Shown: positions 53,099-61,667 of the stretch, piece by piece
How positions within the stretch are numbered: position 1 is the stretch's first letter
How the letters are laid out: every line of letters starts with the position of its first letter
DNA from: Thermomonas sp. HDW16
GTDB taxonomy: Bacteria; Pseudomonadota; Gammaproteobacteria; Xanthomonadales; Xanthomonadaceae
Reading direction: 5' to 3'
Assembly: GCF_011302915.1 (NCBI RefSeq)
Contig: NZ_CP049872.1
Location: forward strand, 1,736,001-1,800,000
DNA length: 64,000 nt
Translations under genes and position numbers: made by a program
The notes under the pieces: generated by a model
What the model was told of the DNA's origin: nothing
Databases searched by the model: none
What the model saw: the letters and a program-made list of their open reading frames with translations, nothing else

Positions 53099-53139
53099 AT
53101 TCTAAGCGATGCGCACGTCATGATCTTGATGCGGATCAA
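53099..53139 (-). promoter_or_regulatory. Anr/FNR site and -10 for the DUF2946-TonB receptor pair
   Basis: TTGATGCGGATCAA (53126-53139) matches the FNR/Anr consensus TTGAT-N4-ATCAA at every position. On the minus strand TAGAAT (53104-53099) is centred 31 bases from the middle of the site, very near the class II activation spacing (about 32). The site overlaps the last codons and stop of the upstream amidase gene. Confidence 0.65.
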
Positions 53140-53948
53140 TCCTCGAGACGAAACCTGTCGCCATCGAGCAACGCCGGGAATTTCGCGCGCCACTCTACCA
53201 ACGGCGCGGCCTGCAACAGCATGGTCGACACCAGCTCCTCGTCGGTCGCCTCACTCAGCGGATGGCCAAGGAAATCGATGACCGCGCTGTCGCCACTGTA
53301 GTGCAGGCCGTTGCCGTCGGTACCAACGCGGTTCACGCCCGCCACGTAGCAGAGATTCTCGATGGCGCGGGCGCGTAGCAGGGTCTTCCATGGATAGCTG
53401 CGCACCGCCGGCCAATTGGCCACGTACAACGCAAGATCGTAATTCGGCAGTCCATCGCGCGCGGCATCGATGAAATTGCGCGAGAACACCGGGAAGCGCA
53501 GGTCGTAGCAGACTTGCAGCAGGATGTTCCAACCCTTCCATTCGACCACGACGCGCTCGTCGCCCGCCGCATAACGTTCGTGCTCCTTCGCGAAGGAAAA
53601 CAGATGGCGCTTGTCGTAATGGCTGAGCCCGCCGTCCGGCGTGGCGAACAACATCCGGTTGAACACGCCCTGCTCCGTGCGCAGCTGCACACTACCGGTC
53701 ACCGCGGCATCGAGCTTCACGGCCTGTTCGCGAATCCACGCGACCGTCGGCCCGTCCATGGTCTCGGCATTGCCGATGGCATCGTTGGAGAAACCGCTGG
53801 TGAAGGTTTCCGGCAACACGACGAGGTCGGTGGTGCCGTGCAACGGCGCGATCAGATGCCCGTAATGCTCGCGATTGCCGGCCGGATCGTGCCAGCGGGT
53901 GTCGCCCTGGACGATGGACACGCGCAGGTTGTGGAGGACGTGGCTCAT
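53136..53948 (-). CDS. Omega-amidase, nitrilase superfamily (YafV-like)
   Basis: 270 aa carbon-nitrogen hydrolase with the catalytic triad E47 (VLPETFTSGF), K113 (YDKRHLF) and C147 (QVCYDLRFPVF). The family hydrolyses 2-oxoglutaramate and 2-oxosuccinamate, the products of glutamine and asparagine transaminases. It overlaps the methionine aminotransferase gene by four bases, so it should clear the 2-oxoglutaramate made by that enzyme. Confidence 0.9.
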   Translation of the reverse strand: MSHVLHNLRVSIVQGDTRWHDPAGNREHYGHLIAPLHGTTDLVVLPETFTSGFSNDAIGNAETMDGPTVAWIREQAVKLDAAVTGSVQLRTEQGVFNRMLFATPDGGLSHYDKRHLFSFAKEHERYAAGDERVVVEWKGWNILLQVCYDLRFPVFSRNFIDAARDGLPNYDLALYVANWPAVRSYPWKTLLRARAIENLCYVAGVNRVGTDGNGLHYSGDSAVIDFLGHPLSEATDEELVSTMLLQAAPLVEWRAKFPALLDGDRFRLED

Positions 53949-55093
53949 AGCTTCTGCAACCGTTCGATCGCGGCATCGAGCGTGGCTTCGTTCTTGGCGA
54001 AGCACAGCCGCGCCAGGCGTTGGCCGGCCGGCGGAGTTTCGTAGAACGGCGACAGCGGGATCGCGGTGACGCCATGCTCGATGGTCAGCCAGCGACAGAA
54101 TTCGACGTCGTCGAGATCGCTGATCGCGCTGTAATCGACCAGCTGGAAATAGCCACCCGGCACCGGCAGCGGCTTCAGCTTGGTGGTCAGGAGTTGTTCG
54201 CGGAAGCGGTCGCGCTTGGCTTCGTAGAACGCGCTCAATTCCTCGTAATGTTCTGGTTCCTGCTCGATCATCTCGGCGAAGGCGTGCTGCGCCGGGTTGA
54301 AAGTGCAGAAGGTGTTGTACTGGTGCACCTTGCGGAATTCGGCGGACAGCACCGGCGGCGCGATGCAGTAGCCGACCTTCCAGCCGGTGCAGTGATAGGT
54401 CTTGCCGAAGCTGGAAATCACGAACGCACGCTCGCGCAGCTCCGGATAACGCAGCGCCGATTCGTGGTGCGCGCCATCGAACACGATGTGCTCGTAGACC
54501 TCATCGCTGAGCAGGATGATGTCGGTGCCGTCGAGGATCGCGGTCAGCTCGCGCATGTCGGCTTCCGACAACATCGCCCCGGACGGGTTATGCGGGCTGT
54601 TGATCATCAACATCCGCGTCTTGGGCGTGATCGCTGCGCGCACCGCATTCCAGTCCGGGGCGAAGGTCACCGGATCCAGCGCCACGTGCACGGCTTTCGC
54701 ACCGGCAAGATCGATCGCCGGTTCGTAGCAGTCGTAGCAAGGGTCGAGGACGATGACTTCCTCGCCCGCACGCACCACCGCGTGGATGGCATCGAAGATC
54801 GCCTCCGATGCGCCACTGGTGACAGTGACTTCGCTATCCGCATTCGGCCGCCAGCCGTAGCAGCGCTCGGTCTTGCCAGCGATGGCCTGCCGCAGCGCCG
54901 GGATGCCGGTCATCATCGAATACTGGTTGTGGCCGGCGCGCATCGCCCGGTCCAGCGCGTCGATCAAGCGTTCCGGCACCGGGAAATCCGGGAAGCCCTG
55001 GCCCAGGTTGACCGCGCCGTGTTCGGCGGCCAGCTGCGACATCACGGTGAAGATGGTGGTGCCGACCTTCGGCAATTTGGTGGCGATCTGCAT
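53945..55093 (-). CDS. Methionine aminotransferase (YbdL/MtnE-like)
   Basis: 382 aa class I PLP aminotransferase. The PLP lysine is K231 (SSFGKTYHCTG), with NSPHNPSG and the C-terminal RLCFAKNE. YbdL-type enzymes use 2-oxo acids of methionine (KMTB), with glutamine as donor. In line with the coupled omega-amidase it would be the last step of methionine salvage, whose isomerase mtnA is at 33.7 kb. Confidence 0.9.
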   Translation of the reverse strand: MQIATKLPKVGTTIFTVMSQLAAEHGAVNLGQGFPDFPVPERLIDALDRAMRAGHNQYSMMTGIPALRQAIAGKTERCYGWRPNADSEVTVTSGASEAIFDAIHAVVRAGEEVIVLDPCYDCYEPAIDLAGAKAVHVALDPVTFAPDWNAVRAAITPKTRMLMINSPHNPSGAMLSEADMRELTAILDGTDIILLSDEVYEHIVFDGAHHESALRYPELRERAFVISSFGKTYHCTGWKVGYCIAPPVLSAEFRKVHQYNTFCTFNPAQHAFAEMIEQEPEHYEELSAFYEAKRDRFREQLLTTKLKPLPVPGGYFQLVDYSAISDLDDVEFCRWLTIEHGVTAIPLSPFYETPPAGQRLARLCFAKNEATLDAAIERLQKL

Positions 55094-55183
55094 CGATGCG
55101 GGACTCGTGGGGATGTGCCGAGTTTACGGAATCCGGCAGGGCTGGCATGTGACCGTTGGCCATGCCGGTAGAATCCACCGCGC

Positions 55184-55828
55184 ATGTCCGACGAACCTAT
55201 CGAAGCCAGCCCCCTGCTCGCCGTACGCGGGCTGACGTTTTCCCGCGACGAGACGCCGATCTTCGGCCCGCTGGATTTTTCCGTGGACGCGAACGAAGCC
55301 TTGCTGGTGCAGGGCGGCAACGGCGCCGGCAAGACCACCTTGCTGCGCGTGCTGGCCGGGCTGTTGCGTGCGGACGCCGGCCAGATGCAGATCGACGGTC
55401 TGCCCGCACGGGCCGAGTCGCGGGCACGACACATCGCCTATCTCGGCCATTTGCCCGGACTGAAGGCCGATCTCAGCGCATTGGACAACCTCGACTTCCT
55501 CTGCGGCCTGCATGGTCGACGCAAGGCGCAGACGCCGGAGGCGGCGATGGGCATCGTCGGCCTGGGTGGTTTCGAGGACGCGGCGGTGCGTACGCTGTCG
55601 GCCGGCCAGAAAAAGCGGCTCGGGCTGGCGCGACTGTGGTTGTCGCCCGCGCCGCTGTGGCTGCTGGACGAGCCCTACGCCAACCTCGACCTGGACGGCA
55701 TCAACCTGGTCAACCGCATGGTGCAGGCGCACCTGCGCAGCGGCGGTGCGGCCCTGATCACTACCCACGGCGCTTATGCGGCGCCGCCGGTGCGAACGCG
55801 GCTACTCGAGCTTGGAACGGCCGCATGA
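55184..55828 (+). CDS. ccmA: Heme exporter ATP-binding protein CcmA
   Basis: 214 aa ATPase of the cytochrome c maturation system I. Walker [10 protein letters not shown], signature LSAGQKKR, Walker [13 protein letters not shown]. With CcmB, CcmC and CcmD it releases holo-CcmE, the heme chaperone. A TAGAAT (55169-55174) just upstream may be its -10. It overlaps ccmB (ATGA). Confidence 0.95.
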   Translation: MSDEPIEASPLLAVRGLTFSRDETPIFGPLDFSVDANEALLVQGGNGAGKTTLLRVLAGLLRADAGQMQIDGLPARAESRARHIAYLGHLPGLKADLSALDNLDFLCGLHGRRKAQTPEAAMGIVGLGGFEDAAVRTLSAGQKKRLGLARLWLSPAPLWLLDEPYANLDLDGINLVNRMVQAHLRSGGAALITTHGAYAAPPVRTRLLELGTAA

Positions 55829-56496
55829 TGCTGCAAGCCGCCAACGCGTTGATCCGCCGCGACCTGCAACTGCTGTGGGCACGACGCGGCGATGCATTGC
55901 AGCCGGCGCTGTTCGCCCTGCTGACCGTGGTGTTGTTCGCGCTGGCGCTGGGTGGCGATGCACGCTCGCTGGCGCCGGTCGCGAGTGCCGTGCTGTGGCT
56001 GGCAGTCCTGCTGGCCGGCCTGCTGTCGCTGGACAGCCTGTTCCGCGGCGATGCCGAGGATGGTTCGCTGGAGCAATGGATGCTGGCGCCAGTGCCGTTG
56101 TGGTGGCTGGTGCTGGTGCGCACCGCGATGCACTGGGTGACCACTGCCTTGCCGGTGATCGTTGCAGTGCCGGTGCTGGGCGAGTTGCTGCATCTACCGC
56201 GCGCGCAATTGCCGGTACTGATGATCAGCCTGCTGCTGGGCACGCCGATTCTGAGCCTACTGGGCGCGGTGGTGGCCGCACTGACCGTGGGCATGCGCCG
56301 CGCCGGCGTGTTGGTCGCCCTGCTCGCGTTGCCCCTGTACGTGCCGGTGCTGGTGTTCGGTGCCGGTGCCGTGGCGGCATCGGCACAGGGGCTGGATGCC
56401 GTCGGTGCCTTGCTGTTGCTGGGTGCCGGGCTGGTGCTGTCGCTGCTGTTCGCGCCGATCGTGACGGCGGCGGCACTGCGCATCGCCCACAATTGA
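55825..56496 (+). CDS. ccmB: Heme exporter protein CcmB
   Basis: 223 aa inner-membrane protein with six hydrophobic segments. The N-terminus [15 protein letters not shown] and the [15 protein letters not shown] loop are characteristic. It is the permease partner of CcmA. The stop overlaps the Anr/FNR-like site upstream of azurin. CcmC, its usual next neighbour, is 6.6 kb away here. Confidence 0.94.
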   Translation: MMLQAANALIRRDLQLLWARRGDALQPALFALLTVVLFALALGGDARSLAPVASAVLWLAVLLAGLLSLDSLFRGDAEDGSLEQWMLAPVPLWWLVLVRTAMHWVTTALPVIVAVPVLGELLHLPRAQLPVLMISLLLGTPILSLLGAVVAALTVGMRRAGVLVALLALPLYVPVLVFGAGAVAASAQGLDAVGALLLLGAGLVLSLLFAPIVTAAALRIAHN

Positions 56497-56534
56497 GTTG
56501 GATCAAGGCATTCGCATCGACACGGGGCGATCAT
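56493..56534 (+). promoter_or_regulatory. Anr/FNR-like site and -10 upstream of the azurin lipoprotein gene
   Basis: TTGAGTTGGATCAA (56493-56506) matches TTGAT-N4-ATCAA at 9 of 10 fixed positions. GATCAT (56529-56534, four of six) lies at the expected class II spacing (32 bases centre to centre). This predicts a start near 56541 and low-oxygen activation of the inserted block. Confidence 0.55.
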
Positions 56535-56583
56535 GCTTGCGTGCAGCCATGCGCTTTCGATTCTTCCCCCTTACAGGAGCAAC

Positions 56584-57183
56584 ATGATGATGACCCGTTC
56601 CATTTTCGCCGTCAGCGCGCTGGCCCTGGCGCTTGCTGCCTGCAGCAAGTCCCCGGCACCGGAAGCACCTGCGGCGGCGCCCGCGGAGACTGCCACGGCG
56701 GCAGCCCCGGCAACCACGACCGCTGCTGAGGCCGCACCCGCCCCCGAAGCGGCCCCGGCACCCGAACCTGCACCTGCGGCCGGCACCATGCCCGCCACGG
56801 TGACCGATTGCGCGACGACGATCGAAGCCAACGATTCGATGAAGTACAACGCCGATTCGATCACGGTGCCCGCCAGCTGCACGCAGTTCACCATCAACCT
56901 CAAGCATGTCGGCAAGATGCCGATCACCGCGATGGGCCATAACGTGGTGATCGCCAAGCAGGCCGACATGGCCAGGATCGCGGCCGACGGCATGTCGGTT
57001 TCGCCCGAACACATCAAGGCAGGCGACGCACGCGTGATCGCGCACACCAGGATGATCGGAGGCGGCGAATCCGCGTCGGTCAGCTTCGATGTCGCCAAGA
57101 TCAAGGGTGATGGCCCGTACGAGTTCTTCTGCAGCTTCCCGGGCCACCTGGCCTTGATGAAGGGCAGCATTGCGGTGCAGTGA
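56584..57183 (+). CDS. Azurin, lipid-anchored with a Pro/Ala/Glu-rich linker
   Basis: 199 aa. Lipobox LAAC with C20, a linker (22-68) of Pro/Ala/Glu/Thr, then an azurin domain with type-1 copper ligands H119 (MGHNVVI), C183, H188 and M192 (FFCSFPGHLALMKG) and a disulfide pair C76/C99. The arrangement recalls the outer-membrane azurin (Laz) of Neisseria. It carries electrons in the periplasm while tethered. Of three consecutive ATG codons the second is best placed to AGGAG. A paralogue lacking the linker is at 62496. Confidence 0.92.
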   Translation: MMMTRSIFAVSALALALAACSKSPAPEAPAAAPAETATAAAPATTTAAEAAPAPEAAPAPEPAPAAGTMPATVTDCATTIEANDSMKYNADSITVPASCTQFTINLKHVGKMPITAMGHNVVIAKQADMARIAADGMSVSPEHIKAGDARVIAHTRMIGGGESASVSFDVAKIKGDGPYEFFCSFPGHLALMKGSIAVQ

Positions 57184-57185
57184 GT

Positions 57186-57236
57186 CATCGACGCCTCGCC
57201 CTGGATGGGATACACATCCATCCAGGGCGCTCGATG
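57186..57236 (+). terminator. Long hairpin after the azurin lipoprotein gene
   Basis: CGCCCTGGATGG (57197-57208) pairs with CCATCCAGGGCG (57218-57229) for 12 perfect base pairs, extended by CATCGA/TCGATG outside. It begins three bases past the azurin stop. No U-run follows; it may terminate, or protect the azurin message and cut down read-through into tetR. Confidence 0.5.
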
Positions 57237-57300
57237 CAGGCGGCGCTCAGACTCACCCGCGTACGCTTGCCCGCATTGCGTTCTAGACACTTGGTTGCCC

Positions 57301-57954
57301 GTGAAGTCTCCGTCATCCAACCGGCGCTACCCAATCCGTGCCGAAGCCTCGGATCGGGCCGAACTGCGGATCGAGAAATTCATCCAGGCCGCCACCGCGG
57401 TCTTCCTGGAAAAGGGTTACCGCAACGCACGCCTGAATGATGTGGTGGCGCGTTCGGGCGGCTCGCTGTCGACGCTCTACGGCGTTTTCGGCGACAAGCA
57501 GGGCCTCGCGCTCGAGATCATGCAGCGCAGCATCGTCAGCTTTGGCGAAGGCCTCGAGTTGTTGTACCAGTCCGAACTCCCGCCCGAGCAAGCCCTGCAA
57601 CAAGCGGCCGCGCGCATGATCGATGAAATCCTGTCGCCGGGCCGGATCGTGGCGCATCGCATCGCGGTGGGCGAAGGCCTGTGCGTACCGGAACTGCGCG
57701 ACTGGTTCATGGAGCACGGCGTGGCCCCGGCCGAACACCTGCTGACCCTGTATTTCCAGCGCGAGAAAGACAACGGGCGGCTGGTCCTGGATCACCCTGC
57801 GGTGGTCGCCAACCGTTTCTACATGATGGTATTCGGCAGCGTGATCCTGCGTTCGGTCATGGGCATCATCGGGCAGGAACATGCGGAACAGGCCAAACTG
57901 GATGCGCGTGAAGCCGTGTCCATCTTCATCGACGGTGTGTTGCCCCGGCCATGA
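57301..57954 (+). CDS. TetR/AcrR family transcriptional regulator
   Basis: 217 aa starting at GTG. N-terminal helix-turn-helix (FIQAATAVFLEKGYRNARL, then GGSLSTLYGVFGDKQGL) and a C-terminal ligand-binding and dimerisation region with a typical TetR_C profile. It sits between azurin and the decaheme cytochrome gene and likely controls that block. A partial palindrome, GTAA-N6-TTAC (58005-58018), lies in the gap before the cytochrome gene and is a candidate operator. Confidence 0.88.
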   Translation: MKSPSSNRRYPIRAEASDRAELRIEKFIQAATAVFLEKGYRNARLNDVVARSGGSLSTLYGVFGDKQGLALEIMQRSIVSFGEGLELLYQSELPPEQALQQAAARMIDEILSPGRIVAHRIAVGEGLCVPELRDWFMEHGVAPAEHLLTLYFQREKDNGRLVLDHPAVVANRFYMMVFGSVILRSVMGIIGQEHAEQAKLDAREAVSIFIDGVLPRP

Positions 57955-58066
57955 AGTGTTGCGTCGCGGCTTGACCCGGCAGGCGAATGCGCGCATGTTC
58001 TGACGTAATACTTGTTACACGCCTGCGACGGGGAGTCAGGGCCAGTCAGGCGCAAGGGAGTGGAAG

Positions 58067-59125
58067 ATGCGGCGCATCTTGCTTTGTCTGGTCTTTATCC
58101 TTGCTGGTGCCGTGATGCTTGGCGCGAGTTGGCTGGCGCCGGTCATGGCCCAAAGCGCGGACAGCAGATCCAGCCACGTCAAGTTGCCACCCACCCATTT
58201 CGGCAACCCGGATGGCACCGCGCACGGCTTCGCCGACGCACCCGGTTTCGCCTTCGCCAGCGTGGCGAGCAACCCGTTGCAACCGACGGCGAAACCGGTC
58301 GGTGAGGCCGTCTGTACCGCCTGCCACACCAAGGAACAACAGAATTTCGCCCATAGCATCCATGCACTCGGCATGCAGGTGGCGCACCAGGCCAACCCGG
58401 AAACACCCACCTGCGAAGCCTGCCACGGACCAGGTTCGGCGCATGCGCAGAATCCCTCGGTCAAGGGCAACATCATCGCCTTCACCCACGACGGCGGTAC
58501 GCCCGTCGCCGCCCAGACCGCCAGTTGCTTGGGCTGCCATGCCGGCGGCCCGCGCGACAGCTGGATGGGCTCCGTGCATCAACGCAACGAGTTGTCCTGC
58601 AGCGACTGCCACAACCCGATGACGCGCCTCGCTGCCGAAGGCCTGACCGCCAAACAGTCGGTGAACGAAACCTGCGCAACTTGCCACAAGGACATCCGCC
58701 AGCAGTTCAACCGCCGCTCGCACATGCCATTGCCGGAAGGCGCGGTGACCTGCGTGGATTGCCACAACCCGCACGGCACCTTGAATGCCTCGCTGCTGAA
58801 GACCGATACGGTCAATGAAACCTGCTACCAGTGCCATGCCGAGAAGCGTGGACCGATGCTGTTCGAACATGCGCCGGTGCGCGAAAGCTGCTTGAACTGC
58901 CACACCCCGCATGGTTCCAACCAGCATGCGCTGCTGGTGGCGCCGGTGCCGATGCTCTGCCAGCAATGCCATTCGCACACGCGCCATCCGAACGACATGT
59001 TCACCGAAGGTGCGTTGGCCAACGGCACGGCGCCGGATGAACGCTTGATGGGACGCGGCTGCCTGACCTGCCATGCCCAGATCCACGGTTCCAACAACCC
59101 GTCCGGACCACGACTCCACAAGTAG
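58067..59125 (+). CDS. Decaheme c-type cytochrome, MtrA/DmsE family
   Basis: 352 aa with a signal peptide (to about A28) and ten CxxCH heme sites, at C83, C116, C154, C178, C203, C229, C253, C275, C298 and C332. Count, spacing and length match the periplasmic MtrA/DmsE/PioA group, which plugs into an MtrB-type barrel to make a heme wire across the outer membrane. The barrel gene is 10 bases downstream. An N-terminal stretch (residues 33-80) before the first heme is longer than in Shewanella MtrA as I recall it. Direction of electron flow cannot be told from sequence. Confidence 0.93.
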   Translation: MRRILLCLVFILAGAVMLGASWLAPVMAQSADSRSSHVKLPPTHFGNPDGTAHGFADAPGFAFASVASNPLQPTAKPVGEAVCTACHTKEQQNFAHSIHALGMQVAHQANPETPTCEACHGPGSAHAQNPSVKGNIIAFTHDGGTPVAAQTASCLGCHAGGPRDSWMGSVHQRNELSCSDCHNPMTRLAAEGLTAKQSVNETCATCHKDIRQQFNRRSHMPLPEGAVTCVDCHNPHGTLNASLLKTDTVNETCYQCHAEKRGPMLFEHAPVRESCLNCHTPHGSNQHALLVAPVPMLCQQCHSHTRHPNDMFTEGALANGTAPDERLMGRGCLTCHAQIHGSNNPSGPRLHK

Positions 59126-59135
59126 CGGAGGGAGC

Positions 59136-61667
59136 ATGACCGCCCTGATGCCACGCCCGACCCGCCCGCTGCGCCTGGCCGCATTGGCGGCCGCATTGTC
59201 GATCGCAGCCACTGCACACGCGCAAGACAGCGGGCTGGGTATCGACCTGCAATTCGGCAACGCCCTCGACACCAACGGCATGGGCAGCTTCGGCTGCGAG
59301 AAGGACGGCATGAGTTGGCTGCATGCCGGCTCGCGTCGCACGCCGACTGGCTTCCTGTCTCCATGCGCGGTCGATTGGCCCACGTTCAAGCCCACCAGCG
59401 GCGATGAGTGGAGCTACGAAGGCAGTGTTGGCCTAGGCTACATGTCGCTCAGCGGAGACGCCGCCGCCACCCAATGGCGGCGCTTCAACGACTTCGACAA
59501 CGGCGTGCTGTTCGACGGACGCCTGCGCATGCAACGCACGGTGGACGGCAGCTATTTCGATTTCCGCGCCAGCCGCATCAATGAGCACAACCAGTTCTAC
59601 CGTGCCGTGTTCGGCCGCGCCGGCAAGTACCGCGTGCAGGCGTTCATCCGCAGCACGCCGAACGTGACCAGCGGCAATGCGCGCTCGATCTGGGACGGCG
59701 TGGGCGGCCAGCACCTCACCTTGAAGGACGGCCTCACCCCGGCTGCCAGCACTCCTACGGAAGTTGCGGCGGTCTCCGCCGCGCAGCCGGAAAGCATCCT
59801 GCGTGTGGTGCGCGACAAGCAGGGACTGGGCATCACCTACTTCGTCAACCAGCGCTGGTCGGCATATTTCAATGCCAGCCACGAGAAGCGCGAAGGCGCG
59901 CGTCCGTTCGGCGGCCCGTTCTTCTTCAACTATCCCTTCCCGGCCAACGGCGGCATCTACGAGATCCCGCGCCCGATCGACGACAGCACCGTCAACATCA
60001 ACGGTGGCGCACGTTTCGTTGGCAACCTGTGGCGGATGGACTTCAGCTACAGCGGTTCGTTCTTCCGCAATTCGTTCAACGGCTTCGATTACGAAGTGCC
60101 ATTCGGCCTGTACCCGGTGGTACCGGGCACGACAACGCCGGCATTGACCAAGGGCGAGTTTTCCTACGAACCCGACAACACCTCCCACCAGCTGCGCGCC
60201 ACGTTGACCCGCAAGCTGCCGTGGAACGGCCAGTTCACGGTGAATACCTCGCTGGGCACTACGCGCCAGGACGACAACCTGCTGGCGCCGATGAACTGCC
60301 AGGGGCAATTCGGCATCACGATGCCGGTACCCGGGTTCCTGTTCGATTGCGCCGACTGGAACACCACCGACGCGCTTTCGCGCACGACCGCCGATCTCAG
60401 GATCAATACCCAGCGCCTGGATGCGCGGGCCGTGTTCCAGCCCAGCAACGCGGTCACCGTGCGTGCGCAGGCAAAGTACTACCGCGAGGACTATGCCGGC
60501 ACCTACTTCGCCTACAACCCGCTGACCGGACAATGGGGTTACATCGCCGAAAACGGCGCGCAAGGCAGCGTGGTGCCGGGCGAGGTCGGCATCTGGGATG
60601 GCGTCTCTGCGGTGACCCGTGTCCGCAACTTGCCGCTGGACAAGGAAACGCGCGAGATCTCGATGGGCGCGGACTGGCGGCCGGACAACCGCAACACGCT
60701 CGGTGCTTCGTTCACCCATACGGCGATCAAGCGCGCACATCGGGAAGTCGCCACCACCCGCGACAACAGCCTGGGGCTGACCTGGAACAACCGCGCGCTC
60801 GATTGGCTGACCCTGCGAGCCAACTACTTGTACCTGGATCGCAGTGGCAGCGATTACTACTACGACCCCTACGAGTTCACCTTCTCCACCGATCTTCCCG
60901 GCTTCGTCGAACCCGCCGCCGGCTTGTCGCCGCATACGGTCGCCGCACTGCGCAAGTACGACGTGGCCAGCCGCACCCAGCACAAGCTGGATCTGATGGC
61001 CACTTTCGTGCTGCCGCGCGAGATGACGGTGTATGCCTCGCTGCGCGCAGACCGCAACGATTACGACGCAGAAATCGGGCGGCAAAAGTACAACACCCTG
61101 GGCGCCAGCCTGCAGTGGGAATGGCAACCGAACACCTCGACCACCGCCAGCGCCTGGTATGGCTATGACCGTTCCGAACTCGGCTTCGCCAACGTCAACG
61201 ACGCGGCGGGTTCCGACCCGGCACTCGGCGGTGTCACCTATCCCGAAGCGAACCGCTGGTGGATGAACGACAACCAGCGCAACAACTATGCCGGCGCCAA
61301 CCTCAGGCAAGCGATCGGCCGCACCATGCTCGATGCGGCGTGGAACCTCACCGATTCGCGCGGCATCACCAGCTACCGTTTCAACAGCCCGGGCGCACTG
61401 GTCAGCCCCGCCCTCGCGGCGACGGCGAACGGCCGCTTCCCGTCGATGACCTATCGCACCAACACGCTCTCGCTGGGCCTGACCATTCCGGTCAACCAGC
61501 GCGTGCGGATGCGCGTGTTCGATACCTATGAACGCGGCCGCATCTCCGATTGGCACTACCTGGGCTTCGACGACACTCAGGTGTTCGACCATCGCGTCTA
61601 CACCGACGGCGGCCCGGGCGATTACCGCGTCAACATGGTCGGCATGACCGTGGAGGTGGCGCTATGA
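59136..61667 (+). CDS. MtrB/PioB family decaheme-associated outer-membrane barrel
   Basis: 843 aa with signal peptide (cleaved near A29) and many alternating amphipathic strands to a C-terminus ending NMVGMTVEVAL. MtrB/PioB-type barrels form a sheath around the decaheme cytochrome; this partner is encoded just upstream. Two cysteines, C54 and C77, lie in the N-terminal region; the CxxC known from Shewanella MtrB is absent. GGAGG before the ATG supports the start. It overlaps the diheme cytochrome gene (ATGA). Confidence 0.92.
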   Translation: MTALMPRPTRPLRLAALAAALSIAATAHAQDSGLGIDLQFGNALDTNGMGSFGCEKDGMSWLHAGSRRTPTGFLSPCAVDWPTFKPTSGDEWSYEGSVGLGYMSLSGDAAATQWRRFNDFDNGVLFDGRLRMQRTVDGSYFDFRASRINEHNQFYRAVFGRAGKYRVQAFIRSTPNVTSGNARSIWDGVGGQHLTLKDGLTPAASTPTEVAAVSAAQPESILRVVRDKQGLGITYFVNQRWSAYFNASHEKREGARPFGGPFFFNYPFPANGGIYEIPRPIDDSTVNINGGARFVGNLWRMDFSYSGSFFRNSFNGFDYEVPFGLYPVVPGTTTPALTKGEFSYEPDNTSHQLRATLTRKLPWNGQFTVNTSLGTTRQDDNLLAPMNCQGQFGITMPVPGFLFDCADWNTTDALSRTTADLRINTQRLDARAVFQPSNAVTVRAQAKYYREDYAGTYFAYNPLTGQWGYIAENGAQGSVVPGEVGIWDGVSAVTRVRNLPLDKETREISMGADWRPDNRNTLGASFTHTAIKRAHREVATTRDNSLGLTWNNRALDWLTLRANYLYLDRSGSDYYYDPYEFTFSTDLPGFVEPAAGLSPHTVAALRKYDVASRTQHKLDLMATFVLPREMTVYASLRADRNDYDAEIGRQKYNTLGASLQWEWQPNTSTTASAWYGYDRSELGFANVNDAAGSDPALGGVTYPEANRWWMNDNQRNNYAGANLRQAIGRTMLDAAWNLTDSRGITSYRFNSPGALVSPALAATANGRFPSMTYRTNTLSLGLTIPVNQRVRMRVFDTYERGRISDWHYLGFDDTQVFDHRVYTDGGPGDYRVNMVGMTVEVAL

